Shown here piece after piece: positions 10,445 through 20,989 of a stretch of 64,000 bases of DNA (within the stretch, counting starts at the first letter, position 1; every line of letters starts with the position of its first letter). Both the position numbers and the translations under genes were made by a program. Origin of the DNA: Deltaproteobacteria bacterium (GTDB taxonomy: Bacteria > Desulfobacterota > Desulfomonilia > UBA1062); the NCBI GenBank assembly GCA_018433775.1, contig JAHDQN010000035.1:1-64000 (forward strand), read 5' to 3'. Below the pieces are notes generated by a model that saw only the letters and a list, made by a program, of their open reading frames with translations, ran no database searches and was not told the DNA's origin.

Positions 10445-11427
10445 ATACACAGCAGATCATTGAACTTGGCAGGGAGGCTCTCCGGACCGAGATCCTGGGG
10501 CTTCAGGGGGTCGTGGGGCAGCTCGGCGAACCCTTCGCCGAGGCGGTGCGGATCGTGGCGGATCTCAAGGGCAAGGTGATCCTGACCGGCGTCGGCAAGT
10601 CCGGGATCATCGCCCGGAAGATCGCCTCCACCATGGTGAGCATCGGCACGCCCGCGGTGTTCATGCATCCGGTGGACGGCCTCCACGGCGACCTGGGCAC
10701 GATCATGCCCCAGGATGCAGCCGTGGTGCTCTCCAACAGCGGGAAGACGAGCGAGATCCTGAACCTCCTCCCTCCGCTGAAGAGCCTCGGCATTCCCGTC
10801 ATCGCGATCACCGGCAACACGGAGTCTCCTCTGGCCGGACAGGCCGATGTGACGCTTTCGTGCACGGTGGACCGCGAGGCGTGCAACCTGGGCCTCGCGC
10901 CCACCTCGTCGACCACGGCCCAGCTCGCGCTCGGCGATGCCCTGGCTGTGGTGCTCTCCCACCTCAAGGGGTTCAACCGGGACGCCTTCAGGATGATCCA
11001 TCCGGCAGGCGAGCTCGGCAAACAGCTCATGTTCCGGATATCCCAAATCATGATCACCGGAGACAAGATTCCGCTCGTGTCCCCGGAAACACCGCTGCAC
11101 GAGGCCATCGTCGAGATGACCCGAAAGTCCCTGGGCTTCACCCTCGTAGGAGCCCGGGATCGTATCGAGGGAATCATCACCGACGGCGACCTGCGCCGCG
11201 CGATCCTGAAGTCCGGCGGCATCCTGAAGGAGCTCACGGCACGGGAGGTCATGAGCCCCAGGCCCAAGAGCATCGCAGATGACAAGCTGGCCCTGGACGC
11301 CCTGGACATGATGGAAAAATTTCAGATCACCTCGCTCGTGGTGTCGGACGGCGACAGCGAGCTTCTGGGCGTTGTGCATCTCCACGACCTCCTGGGAAGG
11401 GGGAAGCTCGGGCTCCGCGGCGCCTGA
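10441..11427 (+). CDS. kdsD: Arabinose-5-phosphate isomerase, KdsD/KpsF family
   Basis: 328 residues. An N-terminal SIS domain (VILTGVGKSGIIARKIAST, LSNSGKTSEI) is followed by two CBS domains from about residue 205. It converts ribulose-5-phosphate to arabinose-5-phosphate, the first step of KDO synthesis for lipopolysaccharide, consistent with a Gram-negative cell. It is coupled to rimO by a four-base overlap. No other KDO gene is close. Confidence 0.93.
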   Translation: MNTQQIIELGREALRTEILGLQGVVGQLGEPFAEAVRIVADLKGKVILTGVGKSGIIARKIASTMVSIGTPAVFMHPVDGLHGDLGTIMPQDAAVVLSNSGKTSEILNLLPPLKSLGIPVIAITGNTESPLAGQADVTLSCTVDREACNLGLAPTSSTTAQLALGDALAVVLSHLKGFNRDAFRMIHPAGELGKQLMFRISQIMITGDKIPLVSPETPLHEAIVEMTRKSLGFTLVGARDRIEGIITDGDLRRAILKSGGILKELTAREVMSPRPKSIADDKLALDALDMMEKFQITSLVVSDGDSELLGVVHLHDLLGRGKLGLRGA

Positions 11428-11727
11428 ACGATCCACGTGCCGTGCCTTCCCAAGCGATCGCCTCGCTTTAAGGTGCGTGCACCTGTCCCGGGAAATCTCT
11501 CGCGCCGGCCTGGGTTGCGGGGGGTGATATTTTTCCCCTCAGGGTACCTCTGCCTGGGCCCCCTCCGGATCCGGCCGCCGAACGGCGAAGAACCGGCACC
11601 GCCTGTTCCCTTCCCGGCCGGTTCCCCTTCAGAGATCACCCGTGTATTGCCTTTGCGGTCTCTGTCTTCTATACATAGCTCAAGAGGCGCGTCTGTCGCG
11701 TCGAGAAACAACGGAGGCTTTTTGACA
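11428..11727 (+). other. Gene-free stretch between kdsD and the esterase
   Basis: An open frame continues upstream of the esterase start here, but its translation is low-complexity and Pro/Arg-rich, with no recognisable domain. I see no terminator with a T-run and no convincing promoter. A TTGACA at 11722-11727 lacks a -10 partner. Confidence 0.4.
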
Positions 11728-12393
11728 ATGGTGGGCGGACACCGGCTTGTCCTGATCGAGTCATCGCCGCTGCGCTCCCTCCTGTCGCTGCCCTTCGGAG
11801 GCGCCCCGGGGGGATCCCTCCGGCCGGTCATCTGCTTCCTCCACGGCTACGACGAGGCGGCGCCCTTAGAGATCCACCGGGCATTGCGCCGGCACGGGCC
11901 GCTCAGAAAGAGCAGCTCGTCCATGGCCCGAGAGCATTTTATCATCATCGCCCCCCAGCTCCCCCATCCGGGCGGTGACGTGTGGTATCGCTATGCGGAC
12001 TCCGTCAGGCAGATCGTCCAGGGCCTCCTGGCAGACTACGGCGGAGACCCCGGCCGGACTTATCTGACCGGATTCAGCTTCGGGGGTAACGGCGTCTTCG
12101 ATCTCGCCGATCTCGTTCCCGGCCTCTGGGCTGCCCTGTGGCCGGTCGATCCCACCAGAATCCCGCAAAAGGACCCGGGGCTTCCCGTATGGCTCTCCTT
12201 CGGCGAGGTTTCCCGCTGGCACCGGGCATCGTTCATCCGGACCCTGGGCCTCGGGGACGCCGGTGAGGGAAATACGGGAGACCGGGTTTACCTCGATCAG
12301 GGACTGGATCACGTGGGTGCTGCAACATCCGCCTATGCGGATGACCGGATCTATTCCTGGCTCCTTTCGCGGAGCCGTTCGAGCCCGCGGTAG
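11728..12393 (+). CDS. Alpha/beta hydrolase, phospholipase/carboxylesterase-like
   Basis: 221 residues. The oxyanion segment ICFLHGYDEAAP, nucleophile elbow GFSFGG, an acid candidate in WPVDPTRIP and the histidine in LDQGLDHVGA give a plausible Ser-Asp-His triad. No signal peptide. The ATG at 11728 follows GGAGG at 11713-11717; the frame extends 97 codons upstream but only with uninformative sequence. The substrate is unknown. Confidence 0.75.
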   Translation: MVGGHRLVLIESSPLRSLLSLPFGGAPGGSLRPVICFLHGYDEAAPLEIHRALRRHGPLRKSSSSMAREHFIIIAPQLPHPGGDVWYRYADSVRQIVQGLLADYGGDPGRTYLTGFSFGGNGVFDLADLVPGLWAALWPVDPTRIPQKDPGLPVWLSFGEVSRWHRASFIRTLGLGDAGEGNTGDRVYLDQGLDHVGAATSAYADDRIYSWLLSRSRSSPR

Positions 12394-12477
12394 GTCCGCG
12401 ACTTCCCGGCGGCGATGCCCCATGAGCCGCTTATAGGGACAGGAGAACCAGACAAAGACGACCAGAGAACATTCACA

Positions 12478-13063
12478 GTGGAGGCCCCATCCATGGCACG
12501 GGCTCGCGCCGGGTCCGGACCCGCCGAAGGTAGTCACGGTTTTCGTCGAGATCACCCCTTTTGATCACGTCAAGTACGAGATCGACAAACGTTCCGGGTT
12601 CCTGCGCATCGACCGGCCGCAGTACTCCTCGTCCCTGCCCCCTTCCGTGTACGGGTTCATCCCCCGCACCTTTGCCGGCCGCAGAGTCGCTTCGCTGATG
12701 CCGGGCGCGCAGCGCGGCGATGAAGACCCGTTGGATATCTGTGTGATATCGAGCCATGCCATCAATAAATCCGAGGTTCTTCTGAGCGCACGGGTAGTTG
12801 GCGGCATCCCCATGCTCGATGCAGAGACCGCTGACGACAAGATCATCGGCGTTCTCGTCGGGGACGCCACCTGGAACGGGGCCGCCGAGCTGGAACATCT
12901 GCCCCCTGCGGTCGTCGACCAGCTCGTTCATTACTTCTCCACCTACAAGCGCATGGGGAGACCGGAAAACACCGTGCAGGTATGCACTCCGTACGGGAAA
13001 CGCCATGCGCGGGCAGTCATCCTCGCCTCAATCGATGATTATGAGGAAGCCTTCGGGACGTGA
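12478..13063 (+). CDS. ppa: Inorganic pyrophosphatase, apparent 5' frameshift
   Basis: Type I soluble pyrophosphatase, about 194 residues if intact. The core is clear: VFVEITPF, KYEIDKRSG, YGFIPRT and the metal-binding GDEDPLDICV. In the frame of the core, homology runs upstream to HPWHGLAPG but there is no ATG, GTG or TTG start between a stop at about 12434 and an internal GTG at 12647. A GTG at 12478 gives a typical N-terminus only if one C is removed from the CCCC run at 12485-12488. Either that run holds a real or sequencing frameshift, or a non-standard start is used. Confidence 0.75.
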
Positions 13064-13217
13064 AGTGCCTGCCTGATATACATAACGCATAATAAGTCCG
13101 TTGGTTTTTTCCCGCCAGTTCCGATCCTTTCTGCCGGCACGAACTCCTGAAAAAATCCGCGGTTGTGGATGTTCACACCGTCCCTTTGGCCCCTTCCATA
13201 TCTATCCATCTATCATA

Positions 13218-13246
13218 TTGATTCTTAACCTCTTTTTTATTATAAG
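13218..13246 (+). promoter_or_regulatory. Sigma-70-like promoter before the ATP-grasp gene
   Basis: TTGATT at 13218-13223, a 17-base spacer and TATAAG at 13241-13246. The transcript would begin near 13253, leaving a leader of about 38 bases with a CTGGAGG ribosome-binding site before the ATG at 13291. Confidence 0.65.
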
Positions 13247-13290
13247 GGAGACAAAGGAACAGCAGTGAAAAAAAACAGCTCTGGAGGTTA

Positions 13291-14322
13291 ATGGTGCCCG
13301 TAGACATCGATCCTGCACAGGTGCCGGTGCTGGTCGTATACAACATGGATCCCGCCTGGGCTGCGCAGGACAGGGATGAGGTGGTATCGGTATCGAACCG
13401 CCTCGGCCGGGCGATTGCGGAAATCGGACACCCCATGTCCTTTCTTCCCGTCGAAGACGATGGCATCGCGGAACACCTGGGTCCCTACCGCCCTCTGGAG
13501 CACATCGTCCTCAACTGGTGCGAGAGCATCCCGGGCGTGCCGCACAGCGAATGGATGGCGGCCGACGTCATGGAGAGACAGGGATTCGTGTTCACCGGGG
13601 CCGGCGCATCCACGCTCGCCCTGTCCCAGAACAAGTACCGCGTGAAGAAAATTCTCGATCTTTCCGGCATCCCCACGCCCGGGTGGCGCCTCTGCACCCG
13701 GCCAGATTCCGACGGATGGAATCGTTTCCCGGCCATTGTCAAACCCGTAAACGAGCACTGCAGTGAGGGAATCACCCGGGATTCCGTGGTCACGAACCGG
13801 GATGACCTCCTTAAGAGAATCGCCTATATCCTCGATACCTATCGGCAGCCCGCCATCGTGGAAGACTTCATTGACGGCCGTGAATTCCATGTATCTCTCT
13901 GGGGAAACGGGAAGCTGGAAGTGCTGCCGCCCGCCGAGATGGACTTCTCCGTCTTCCAGGACATCCACGACCGGCTCTGCACCTTTGAGGCCAAATTCGT
14001 CCCCGGGTCGGATCCGTACGAAAAGATCAGGACCCTGCTGCCCGCCCCCCTCGGCCGTGACGAGCTCCATAGGCTGGAAAGGGTCTGTTCGGCGGCCTAC
14101 CAGGCCATCGGATGCAGAGACTACGCGCGGATCGACGTGCGGTATCAAGACGGCCTGTTCTTTGTCCTCGACGTGAATCCCAACGCCGATATCAGCGAGG
14201 ACGCGAGCATGGCCTGTGCCGCCGAGCTAGCGGGCTTCTCGTATGGCGAGATGGGAAGCCGCCTCATCAGGCTCGCGGCCAGGAGGCACCCGGTATGGGG
14301 GGACGATCGGGGGACAGGGTAA
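13291..14322 (+). CDS. D-Ala-D-Ala ligase-like ATP-grasp protein
   Basis: 343 residues. The ATP-grasp core is visible: ATP-binding lysine segment PAIVKPVNEHCSEGI, IVEDFIDGREFHVSLWG, and the metal-binding DVNPNADIS near residue 290. Family members ligate a carboxylate to an amine or amino acid using ATP. The enzyme is diverged from Ddl, and no murein genes are adjacent, so the peptide product cannot be assigned. The gene has its own promoter and a good ribosome-binding site (GGAGG). Confidence 0.8.
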   Translation: MVPVDIDPAQVPVLVVYNMDPAWAAQDRDEVVSVSNRLGRAIAEIGHPMSFLPVEDDGIAEHLGPYRPLEHIVLNWCESIPGVPHSEWMAADVMERQGFVFTGAGASTLALSQNKYRVKKILDLSGIPTPGWRLCTRPDSDGWNRFPAIVKPVNEHCSEGITRDSVVTNRDDLLKRIAYILDTYRQPAIVEDFIDGREFHVSLWGNGKLEVLPPAEMDFSVFQDIHDRLCTFEAKFVPGSDPYEKIRTLLPAPLGRDELHRLERVCSAAYQAIGCRDYARIDVRYQDGLFFVLDVNPNADISEDASMACAAELAGFSYGEMGSRLIRLAARRHPVWGDDRGTG

Positions 14323-14599
14323 CCGGCAACCCTCTCTCGACAGGGCAGGGCACCGGCTGCGGGATCGGAATTCATGCCCCTGGCCGAAGCTGGGCCTCCC
14401 ACGCCAAGGACGTATGGAGAGTGTATACAGCGGCGGGCGAGGCTGCCGCGGGATCGATCCACCCTTCTCCCATGGGAATGAAGCCCCCGGGGCGCTACGC
14501 TGCCATGAAAGGGAGATACGACAAAATATCGCCCGTAGTTGTACAAGTCTTTTTTTTCGCTCTCCCGGACCTTATATGAAAAGACAGGGAGGCGGGATC

Positions 14600-15073
14600 A
14601 TGGAACAGTCATGGCAGGATGTTCTCGATAAATTCCACTACGGTATCTACCTTATCACCATCGCCGCAGACGGCGGATACAACGGTATGGTCGCCTCATG
14701 GGTCACCCAGTGTTCCCACGAACCTCCCCTGGTGGCCGTGGCTGTCAGGAACAACCGCCTCTCCCGTTCCCAGATACTCAACGCAGGGAAGTTCGCCATC
14801 AGTATCCTGCCTCAGGATGCCCTGGGTTCGGTACAAAAGTTCAAGATCCCGGACTGGAAAAAAAGATTGGACGGAGTCGAGTTCGGCGTTTCTCCCCACG
14901 GCAACCCGGTGATTGAAAGCGCCCTGGGATATCTGGACTGCAAGGTGGAACGAACCCTGGACACCGGAGACCACACCCTGTTCATCTCCCGGATCAGGGC
15001 AGGAGAGCTCCACAGGGAAGGAGAGCCTCTCACCACGGAGGAATACGGCGGCGTGTATCGGGGTGAAAAGTAA
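14600..15073 (+). CDS. Flavin reductase-like FMN-binding split-barrel protein
   Basis: 157 residues. Flavin reductase-like domain: FHYGIYLITIAADGGYNGM, WVTQCSHEPPLVAVAV and NAGKFAISIL, typical of the FMN-binding split barrel. The ATG at 14600 follows GGGAGGCGGG. Such proteins reduce or bind FMN, sometimes alongside rubredoxin in anaerobes; the exact role is unknown. It is followed by a strong bidirectional terminator. The 277 bases upstream hold only a T8 run at about 14550. Confidence 0.85.
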   Translation: MEQSWQDVLDKFHYGIYLITIAADGGYNGMVASWVTQCSHEPPLVAVAVRNNRLSRSQILNAGKFAISILPQDALGSVQKFKIPDWKKRLDGVEFGVSPHGNPVIESALGYLDCKVERTLDTGDHTLFISRIRAGELHREGEPLTTEEYGGVYRGEK

Positions 15074-15214
15074 CGGGGCCGATCCGTGCTGAAAGCGCGG
15101 GCGGTCCCTGCCGGCCAATCCCGGCATGCAGGAAAACCATTCCACAGCGCCGTGCGGCCGGCTGCATGAAAGGGGTACCGGTCCCTTACCCTTCTTCCCC
15201 CCTACGCGGTTGAA

Positions 15215-15257
15215 TAAAAAAAAGCGGAGAGGCTTTTTCAAGCCTCCCCGCTTTTTA
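15215..15257. terminator. Bidirectional intrinsic terminator
   Basis: The stem AAAGCGGAGAGGCTT pairs with AAGCCTCCCCGCTTT (one A-C mismatch), flanked by an A-run on the left and a T-run on the right. It serves both the flavin reductase gene (plus) and the acyl-CoA dehydrogenase gene (minus), which converge here. Confidence 0.9.
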
Positions 15258-15278
15258 TGTTTCCGGATACGGTGGTGA

Positions 15279-17099
15279 CTAGACGGCGAACGCCTCGTCC
15301 GGGATTCTCACCGCGCTGATCTCGTCTTTCACGAGGGTCTCGCACTTGGCCGGAACGAGTGCCGTGGTGCGGTTGATGTAGAACTTCGCGCCCTCGATCT
15401 TGCCGGTGTAGAACGCCTTGTCCTTTTCGCCGGGGTTGGCTGCCAGCTTCTCGGTGGCGACGTTTGCCATCCAGATGTGGAACCAGCCGCACAGCGCTTC
15501 GGAGAGGCAGTTCAGGTAGTCGTACGCACCGATGAGCGGGATGAAGGGGTTGGAGCGGATGAGCGAGCTGAAGGTCATGGCCGTCTCGGCGCACTTGTTC
15601 AGGGCCTTCTCCACGATTGCCGCCTCTTCCTTGAAGTTCTCGTTGTTCTTGGCCTTGGCGATCTCGGCCTGGGTCTCGCCCAGGAGGTTCATGAAGTACA
15701 GACCCTTCTTCATGCCGAGCTTCCTGCCCAGGAGGTCCATTGCCTGGATGCCGTTGGTGCCTTCGTAAATCGTGTTGATCTTGTTGTCGCGCGCCATCTG
15801 CTCGACCGGATACTCCCTGCAGAAGCCGTATCCGCCGTAGGTCTGGATGGCGATCTTGGTCACGTCGTCGCCCACGTCGGTGCAGTAGGACTTCACCATG
15901 GGGGTGATCACCTCGATGATGCCCTGCCACTTGTCCTTCTCTGCGTCATCGGCAGCGGCGGCCCTTCTGTCCATGGCATAGTAGCAGTAGAAAGCCAGAG
16001 CCCTGACGGCCTCGGTCATGGACTTCATCTTGAGCAGCATCCTTCTGACATCCGGATGCTGGATGATCGGGACCTGGGGAGCGTTGGGGTCTTTCATGTT
16101 CATGATGTTGCAGCCCTGCATGCGCTCCTTGGCATAGGAGAGCGCATGGAGATAGGCGGCCGTGGACAGGGCCACGCCCATCATGCCCACGCCCTGGCGC
16201 TCTTCGTTCATCATGTGGAACATGATCTTCATGCCTTCGCGCTCCTCGCCCATGAGGTAGCCGATGCACTTGCCGTTCTCGCCGAAGTTGAGCGTACAGG
16301 TGGCGTTGCCGTGGATGCCCATCTTGCTCTCGATGTTGCCGGTGCTCACGTCGTTGGGCTCGCCCAGGGAGCCGTCTTCGTTGTACCTGACCTTGGGGAC
16401 CACGAAGATGGAGATGCCCTTGGTCCCGTTCGGGTCGCCCTCGATCCTGGCCAGCACCGGGTGGATGATGTTCTCGGTGAGGTCATGGTCGCCCGCGGAG
16501 ATGAAGCACTTGGTGCCGGTGATGGAGAAGGTGCCGTCGGGGTTCCTCTTGGCCGTGGTCTTGAGCGCCCCCACGTCGGAGCCGGCGCCCGGCTCGGTGA
16601 GGCACATGGTGCCTGCCCAGGAGCCGTCGAACATCTTCTGCAGGGTGATGTCCCTCAAGGGGTGCTGGAAGAAGTCATAGACAAGGCGTGCGGCGCCGTG
16701 GGTAAGACCGGGGTACATAAGGAACGCCTGGTTGCCCGAGAGGAACATGTTCGCAGCGGCCGCACTCACGATGAAGGGCAGGCCCTGGCCGCCGACATCG
16801 TACGGGTCGGAGGTTCCAAACCAGCCGCCTTCTGCATAGAGCTGCCAGAGCCTCTTGTATGACTCGGGGGCATACACCTGCCCGTTTTCGAACCTGGCCT
16901 CAACCGGTTTCCGGTTCACCTCGTCGGGATACGTGGGAGCGATCTCGTTTTCGGTGAGCTTCTCCCCCTCGGTGAGAACCATGTCTATCATGTCGCCGTC
17001 ATGATCCTCATAAGGGGCCTTTCCGAGGAGTTCTTCGATCTTGAACACTTCGTGGATCAAGAACTTCATATCCCTCATGTCTACCCATTGACTTGCCAT
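15279..17099 (-). CDS. Acyl-CoA dehydrogenase, ~600-residue class
   Basis: 606 residues, in the range of the long acyl-CoA dehydrogenases with an extra C-terminal domain (DmdC/AidB-like size class). The FAD-binding segment TEPGAGSDVGALKTTA, the FISAGDHD insert typical of this class, and the catalytic glutamate in NTIYEGTNGIQAMDLLGRK are present. It oxidises an acyl-CoA to enoyl-CoA; the chain specificity is not clear. AGGAGGG precedes the ATG. Transcription starts from a near-perfect sigma-70 promoter covered by a FadR-like palindrome. No electron-transfer flavoprotein gene is adjacent. Confidence 0.93.
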   Translation of the reverse strand: MASQWVDMRDMKFLIHEVFKIEELLGKAPYEDHDGDMIDMVLTEGEKLTENEIAPTYPDEVNRKPVEARFENGQVYAPESYKRLWQLYAEGGWFGTSDPYDVGGQGLPFIVSAAAANMFLSGNQAFLMYPGLTHGAARLVYDFFQHPLRDITLQKMFDGSWAGTMCLTEPGAGSDVGALKTTAKRNPDGTFSITGTKCFISAGDHDLTENIIHPVLARIEGDPNGTKGISIFVVPKVRYNEDGSLGEPNDVSTGNIESKMGIHGNATCTLNFGENGKCIGYLMGEEREGMKIMFHMMNEERQGVGMMGVALSTAAYLHALSYAKERMQGCNIMNMKDPNAPQVPIIQHPDVRRMLLKMKSMTEAVRALAFYCYYAMDRRAAAADDAEKDKWQGIIEVITPMVKSYCTDVGDDVTKIAIQTYGGYGFCREYPVEQMARDNKINTIYEGTNGIQAMDLLGRKLGMKKGLYFMNLLGETQAEIAKAKNNENFKEEAAIVEKALNKCAETAMTFSSLIRSNPFIPLIGAYDYLNCLSEALCGWFHIWMANVATEKLAANPGEKDKAFYTGKIEGAKFYINRTTALVPAKCETLVKDEISAVRIPDEAFAV

Positions 17100-17135
17100 A
17101 ATACCCTCCTTACGTAATTGTCTTTACATTCTGTT

Positions 17136-17155
17136 ATGAATGAGCATTCATTCTT
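17136..17155 (-). promoter_or_regulatory. FadR-like palindromic operator
   Basis: GAATGA-GCAT-TCATTC (17138-17153) is a perfect dyad within a 20-base site. It closely matches the ATGAATGA-N4-TCATTCAT operator I know for the TetR-family fatty-acid repressor FadR of Bacillus. It overlaps the -10 hexamer and presumed start site, ideal for repression relieved by acyl-CoA. No TetR-family gene is in the window. Confidence 0.7.
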
Positions 17156-17181
17156 ATAACGCCAAACATGCCCCCTGTCAA
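17153..17181 (-). promoter_or_regulatory. Sigma-70 promoter of the acyl-CoA dehydrogenase
   Basis: Minus strand: TTGACA at 17181-17176, an exact 17-base spacer and TATAAG at 17158-17153. Transcription would start near 17146, inside the palindrome, leaving a leader of about 47 bases. Confidence 0.8.
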
Positions 17182-17314
17182 CAAAACTTCGTGCATCTTG
17201 ACGGCTTTAGGCACTCTCGGCTGATATCACTCAAGCTTTTGTCATTGTATGAAATGTGAATTTGTGAGATTATCCCTTTATGCGTGTGAATTCAAGATGA
17301 AAAGGAGGTTCTCG

Positions 17315-18151
17315 ATGTCCACCGAAGACGGAAAGCTCACGACCCCCGACGGGCTCTCCCTGTACTGGAAGGCCTGGGTTCCCGACGGGAAGCCCAGGGC
17401 GGTGGTCCAGGTGATCCACGGATATGCCGAGCACATCAACCGGTACGGGAATGTGGTGGATGAGCTCCTTGCCGCCGGTTATGCCGTTGCAGGCAACGAC
17501 CATCGGGGTCACGGCAGGAGCGAGGGCAGGCGCGCCTATGTGAACAGCTTCCAGGAGTATATAAACGACGAGCGGCAGCTCCGGGACGAGGTCATCAGGC
17601 GGAAGTTCCCCGAAACTCCGTACTTCATCCTCGGGCACTCCATGGGAAGCCTCATCGCCATGAACTTCGCGGAGCAGACGCAGGACAGGCTCAGAGGGCT
17701 CGTGCTCTCGGGCACCGGATCGGGTCCGGGCCCGGAGATCTCGAAGGCCCTGGTGCTCGCCACCAGGATCATGTCCAGGCTCCTGCCCAAGATCCACGTG
17801 AAGTCCCCTCTGCCTCCGGAATTCATATCCCGCGATGCGAGCGTGGTGGAGGCCTATGTGAACGACCCCCTGGTCTTCAACGTGATCACCCCCCGGCTCG
17901 CCGAGCAGATGAACACCTACACCCTCATCGGGGCGGCACGCGCGGGCATGATCAAGGTGCCCGTGCTCATCCAGTACGGATCTCTGGACACGGCCCTCTC
18001 CGGCCAGCAGGAGCTCCACGACGCCCTGGGCTCGGCGGACAAGACCATCAGGTGCTACCAGGGGCTCAAGCATGAGGTATACAACGAACTCCCGGCCGAC
18101 CGCGCCGTCGTGCTTTCGGATCTGCGCTCCTGGCTGGACGCCCGTCTCTAA
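17315..18151 (+). CDS. Alpha/beta hydrolase, monoacylglycerol lipase-like
   Basis: 278 residues. Serine aminopeptidase/Hydrolase_4 family: VIHGYAEHINRY, NDHRGHGRS, nucleophile elbow LGHSMGS, acid region YGSLDTALS and the C-terminal GLKHEVYNE histidine. No signal peptide. The ATG at 17315 follows AAAGGAGGTT, a perfect Shine-Dalgarno. It is transcribed divergently from the acyl-CoA dehydrogenase; a joint role in lipid or acyl-ester turnover is plausible but inferred. Confidence 0.85.
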   Translation: MSTEDGKLTTPDGLSLYWKAWVPDGKPRAVVQVIHGYAEHINRYGNVVDELLAAGYAVAGNDHRGHGRSEGRRAYVNSFQEYINDERQLRDEVIRRKFPETPYFILGHSMGSLIAMNFAEQTQDRLRGLVLSGTGSGPGPEISKALVLATRIMSRLLPKIHVKSPLPPEFISRDASVVEAYVNDPLVFNVITPRLAEQMNTYTLIGAARAGMIKVPVLIQYGSLDTALSGQQELHDALGSADKTIRCYQGLKHEVYNELPADRAVVLSDLRSWLDARL

Positions 18152-18158
18152 AAAAGAA

Positions 18159-18199
18159 AGGCCGTGCCGGAGGTTTCCGGCCCCCTGCACGGCCTTTTC
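18159..18199 (+). terminator. Intrinsic terminator after the lipase-like gene
   Basis: GGCCGTGC (18160-18167) pairs with GCACGGCC (18187-18194), followed by TTTT. An A-rich run precedes it, so it may also act on the other strand. Confidence 0.8.
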
Positions 18200-18247
18200 G
18201 TGTTCTCTCCCAAGCGGGAAGATATCAGTACCAGTAGAGTCAGGATC

Positions 18248-18298
18248 GGGGTCAGGTCTCAACATATGACATTGTGTCATATGTTGAGACCTGACCCC
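18248..18298. repeat. REP-like perfect hairpin
   Basis: Two perfect 24-base arms (left arm begins GGGGTCAGGTCTCAACATAT) flank a three-base loop TTG. The sequence CTGACCCCATGATC then recurs at 18291-18304 and 18304-18317. GGGGTCAGGTCT arms resemble repeats I associate with REP/RAYT (Y1 transposase) elements. No transposase is nearby and this is the only copy I noticed. It lies between two terminators of convergent genes. Confidence 0.75.
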
Positions 18299-18320
18299 AT
18301 GATCTGACCCCATGATCGCT

Positions 18321-18355
18321 AAAAGAACGGCCGGGCATGCCCGGCCGTTTTCCTT
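18321..18355. terminator. Bidirectional terminator beside ahcY
   Basis: AACGGCCGGGC (18326-18336) pairs with GCCCGGCCGTT (18339-18349) around a two-base loop. T-rich sequence follows on the plus strand and TTTT follows on the minus strand, so it should end the minus-strand metK-ahcY transcript. Confidence 0.75.
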
Positions 18356-18380
18356 CGTTCTTTCTCGTGACGGGAAGGAC

Positions 18381-19825
<1,445 letters not shown>

Positions 19826-19829
<4 letters not shown>

Positions 19830-20989
19830 ACACCTGCCTTTGCCTTGAGCATGCCCGCCATATCGGTCTTTTCCCAGGTGAACTCGGGCTCGGTCCGGCC
19901 GAAGTGACCGTAGGCGGCGGTTTTCTTGAAAATGGGCCGCAGGAGGTCGAGCTTGGCGATGATGTCCCTGGGCTTCAGCGAGAAGGCCTCTCTGACAATG
20001 CCGGAGAGCTTGTCGTCGTCGATCGCTCCCGTGCCGTGGGTATCGACCATCACGGACACCGGATCGGCCACGCCGATGGCATAGGCGAGCTGGACGGTGC
20101 ACTGCTTCGCGAGCCCTGCCGCCACCACGTTCTTGGCCACGTAGCGGGCCATGTAAGCGGCGGATCGGTCCACCTTGGAGGGGTCCTTGCCGGAGAAGGC
20201 GCCGCCGCCGTGGCTTGCAAACCCGCCGTAGGTGTCAACGATGATCTTGCGCCCCGTGAGCCCGCAGTCCGCATGGGGGCCGCCCAGGACGAACCTGCCG
20301 GTGGCGTTGATAAAATACTTGGTCCGCTCGTCGAGCAGGTTCGCGGGGATCTGCTTCTTGATGACCTCTTCCATGATCCCTTCCTTGATGGTGGCATTGT
20401 CCACGTCCTCATCGTGCTGGGCCGCGATGACCACCGCATCCACCCGCTTGGGAGCGCCGTTCTCGTACTGCACCGTGACCTGCGACTTGCCGTCGGGCCT
20501 CAGGAACTCGAGGATCCCGTTCTTCCTCACGTCGGAGAGCGCCTTGGTGAGCCTCTGGGCGTAGTAGATGGGCGCGGGCATGAGCACCTCGGTCTCGTCA
20601 CAGGCAAAGCCGAACATCATTCCCTGGTCGCCCGCTCCCTGCTCGTGGTCCTCGCACTCCTCCACTCCCATATTAATGTCCGGGGACTGCCGGTCAAGGG
20701 ACACCATGACCCCGCAGGTGTTCCAGCTGAACCCCATGATGCCCTCGGTATATCCGATTTCCTTGATGGTCTGGCGCACGAGCCGCTGGACGTCGAAGGT
20801 ATGGGATGTGGTTATCTCACCGGCCACGATCGCCAGCCCGGTGGTGACCATGGTTTCGCACGCCACGTGGGCACAGGTGTCGTTTGCGATGATCTCGTCG
20901 AGGATTGCATCGGAGATATTGTCTGCCACCTTGTCCGGGTGTCCCTCCGTGACAGACTCGGATGAAAACAAAAAGTTCCTGTTCGCCAT
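19826..20989 (-). CDS. metK: S-adenosylmethionine synthetase
   Basis: 387 residues, full length. It makes SAM from methionine and ATP. Signatures: [13 protein letters not shown] near the N-terminus, [12 protein letters not shown], and the phosphate loop [28 protein letters not shown] precedes the ATG. I looked upstream (20990-21169) for SAM or SAH riboswitch signatures and saw none. Confidence 0.97.
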
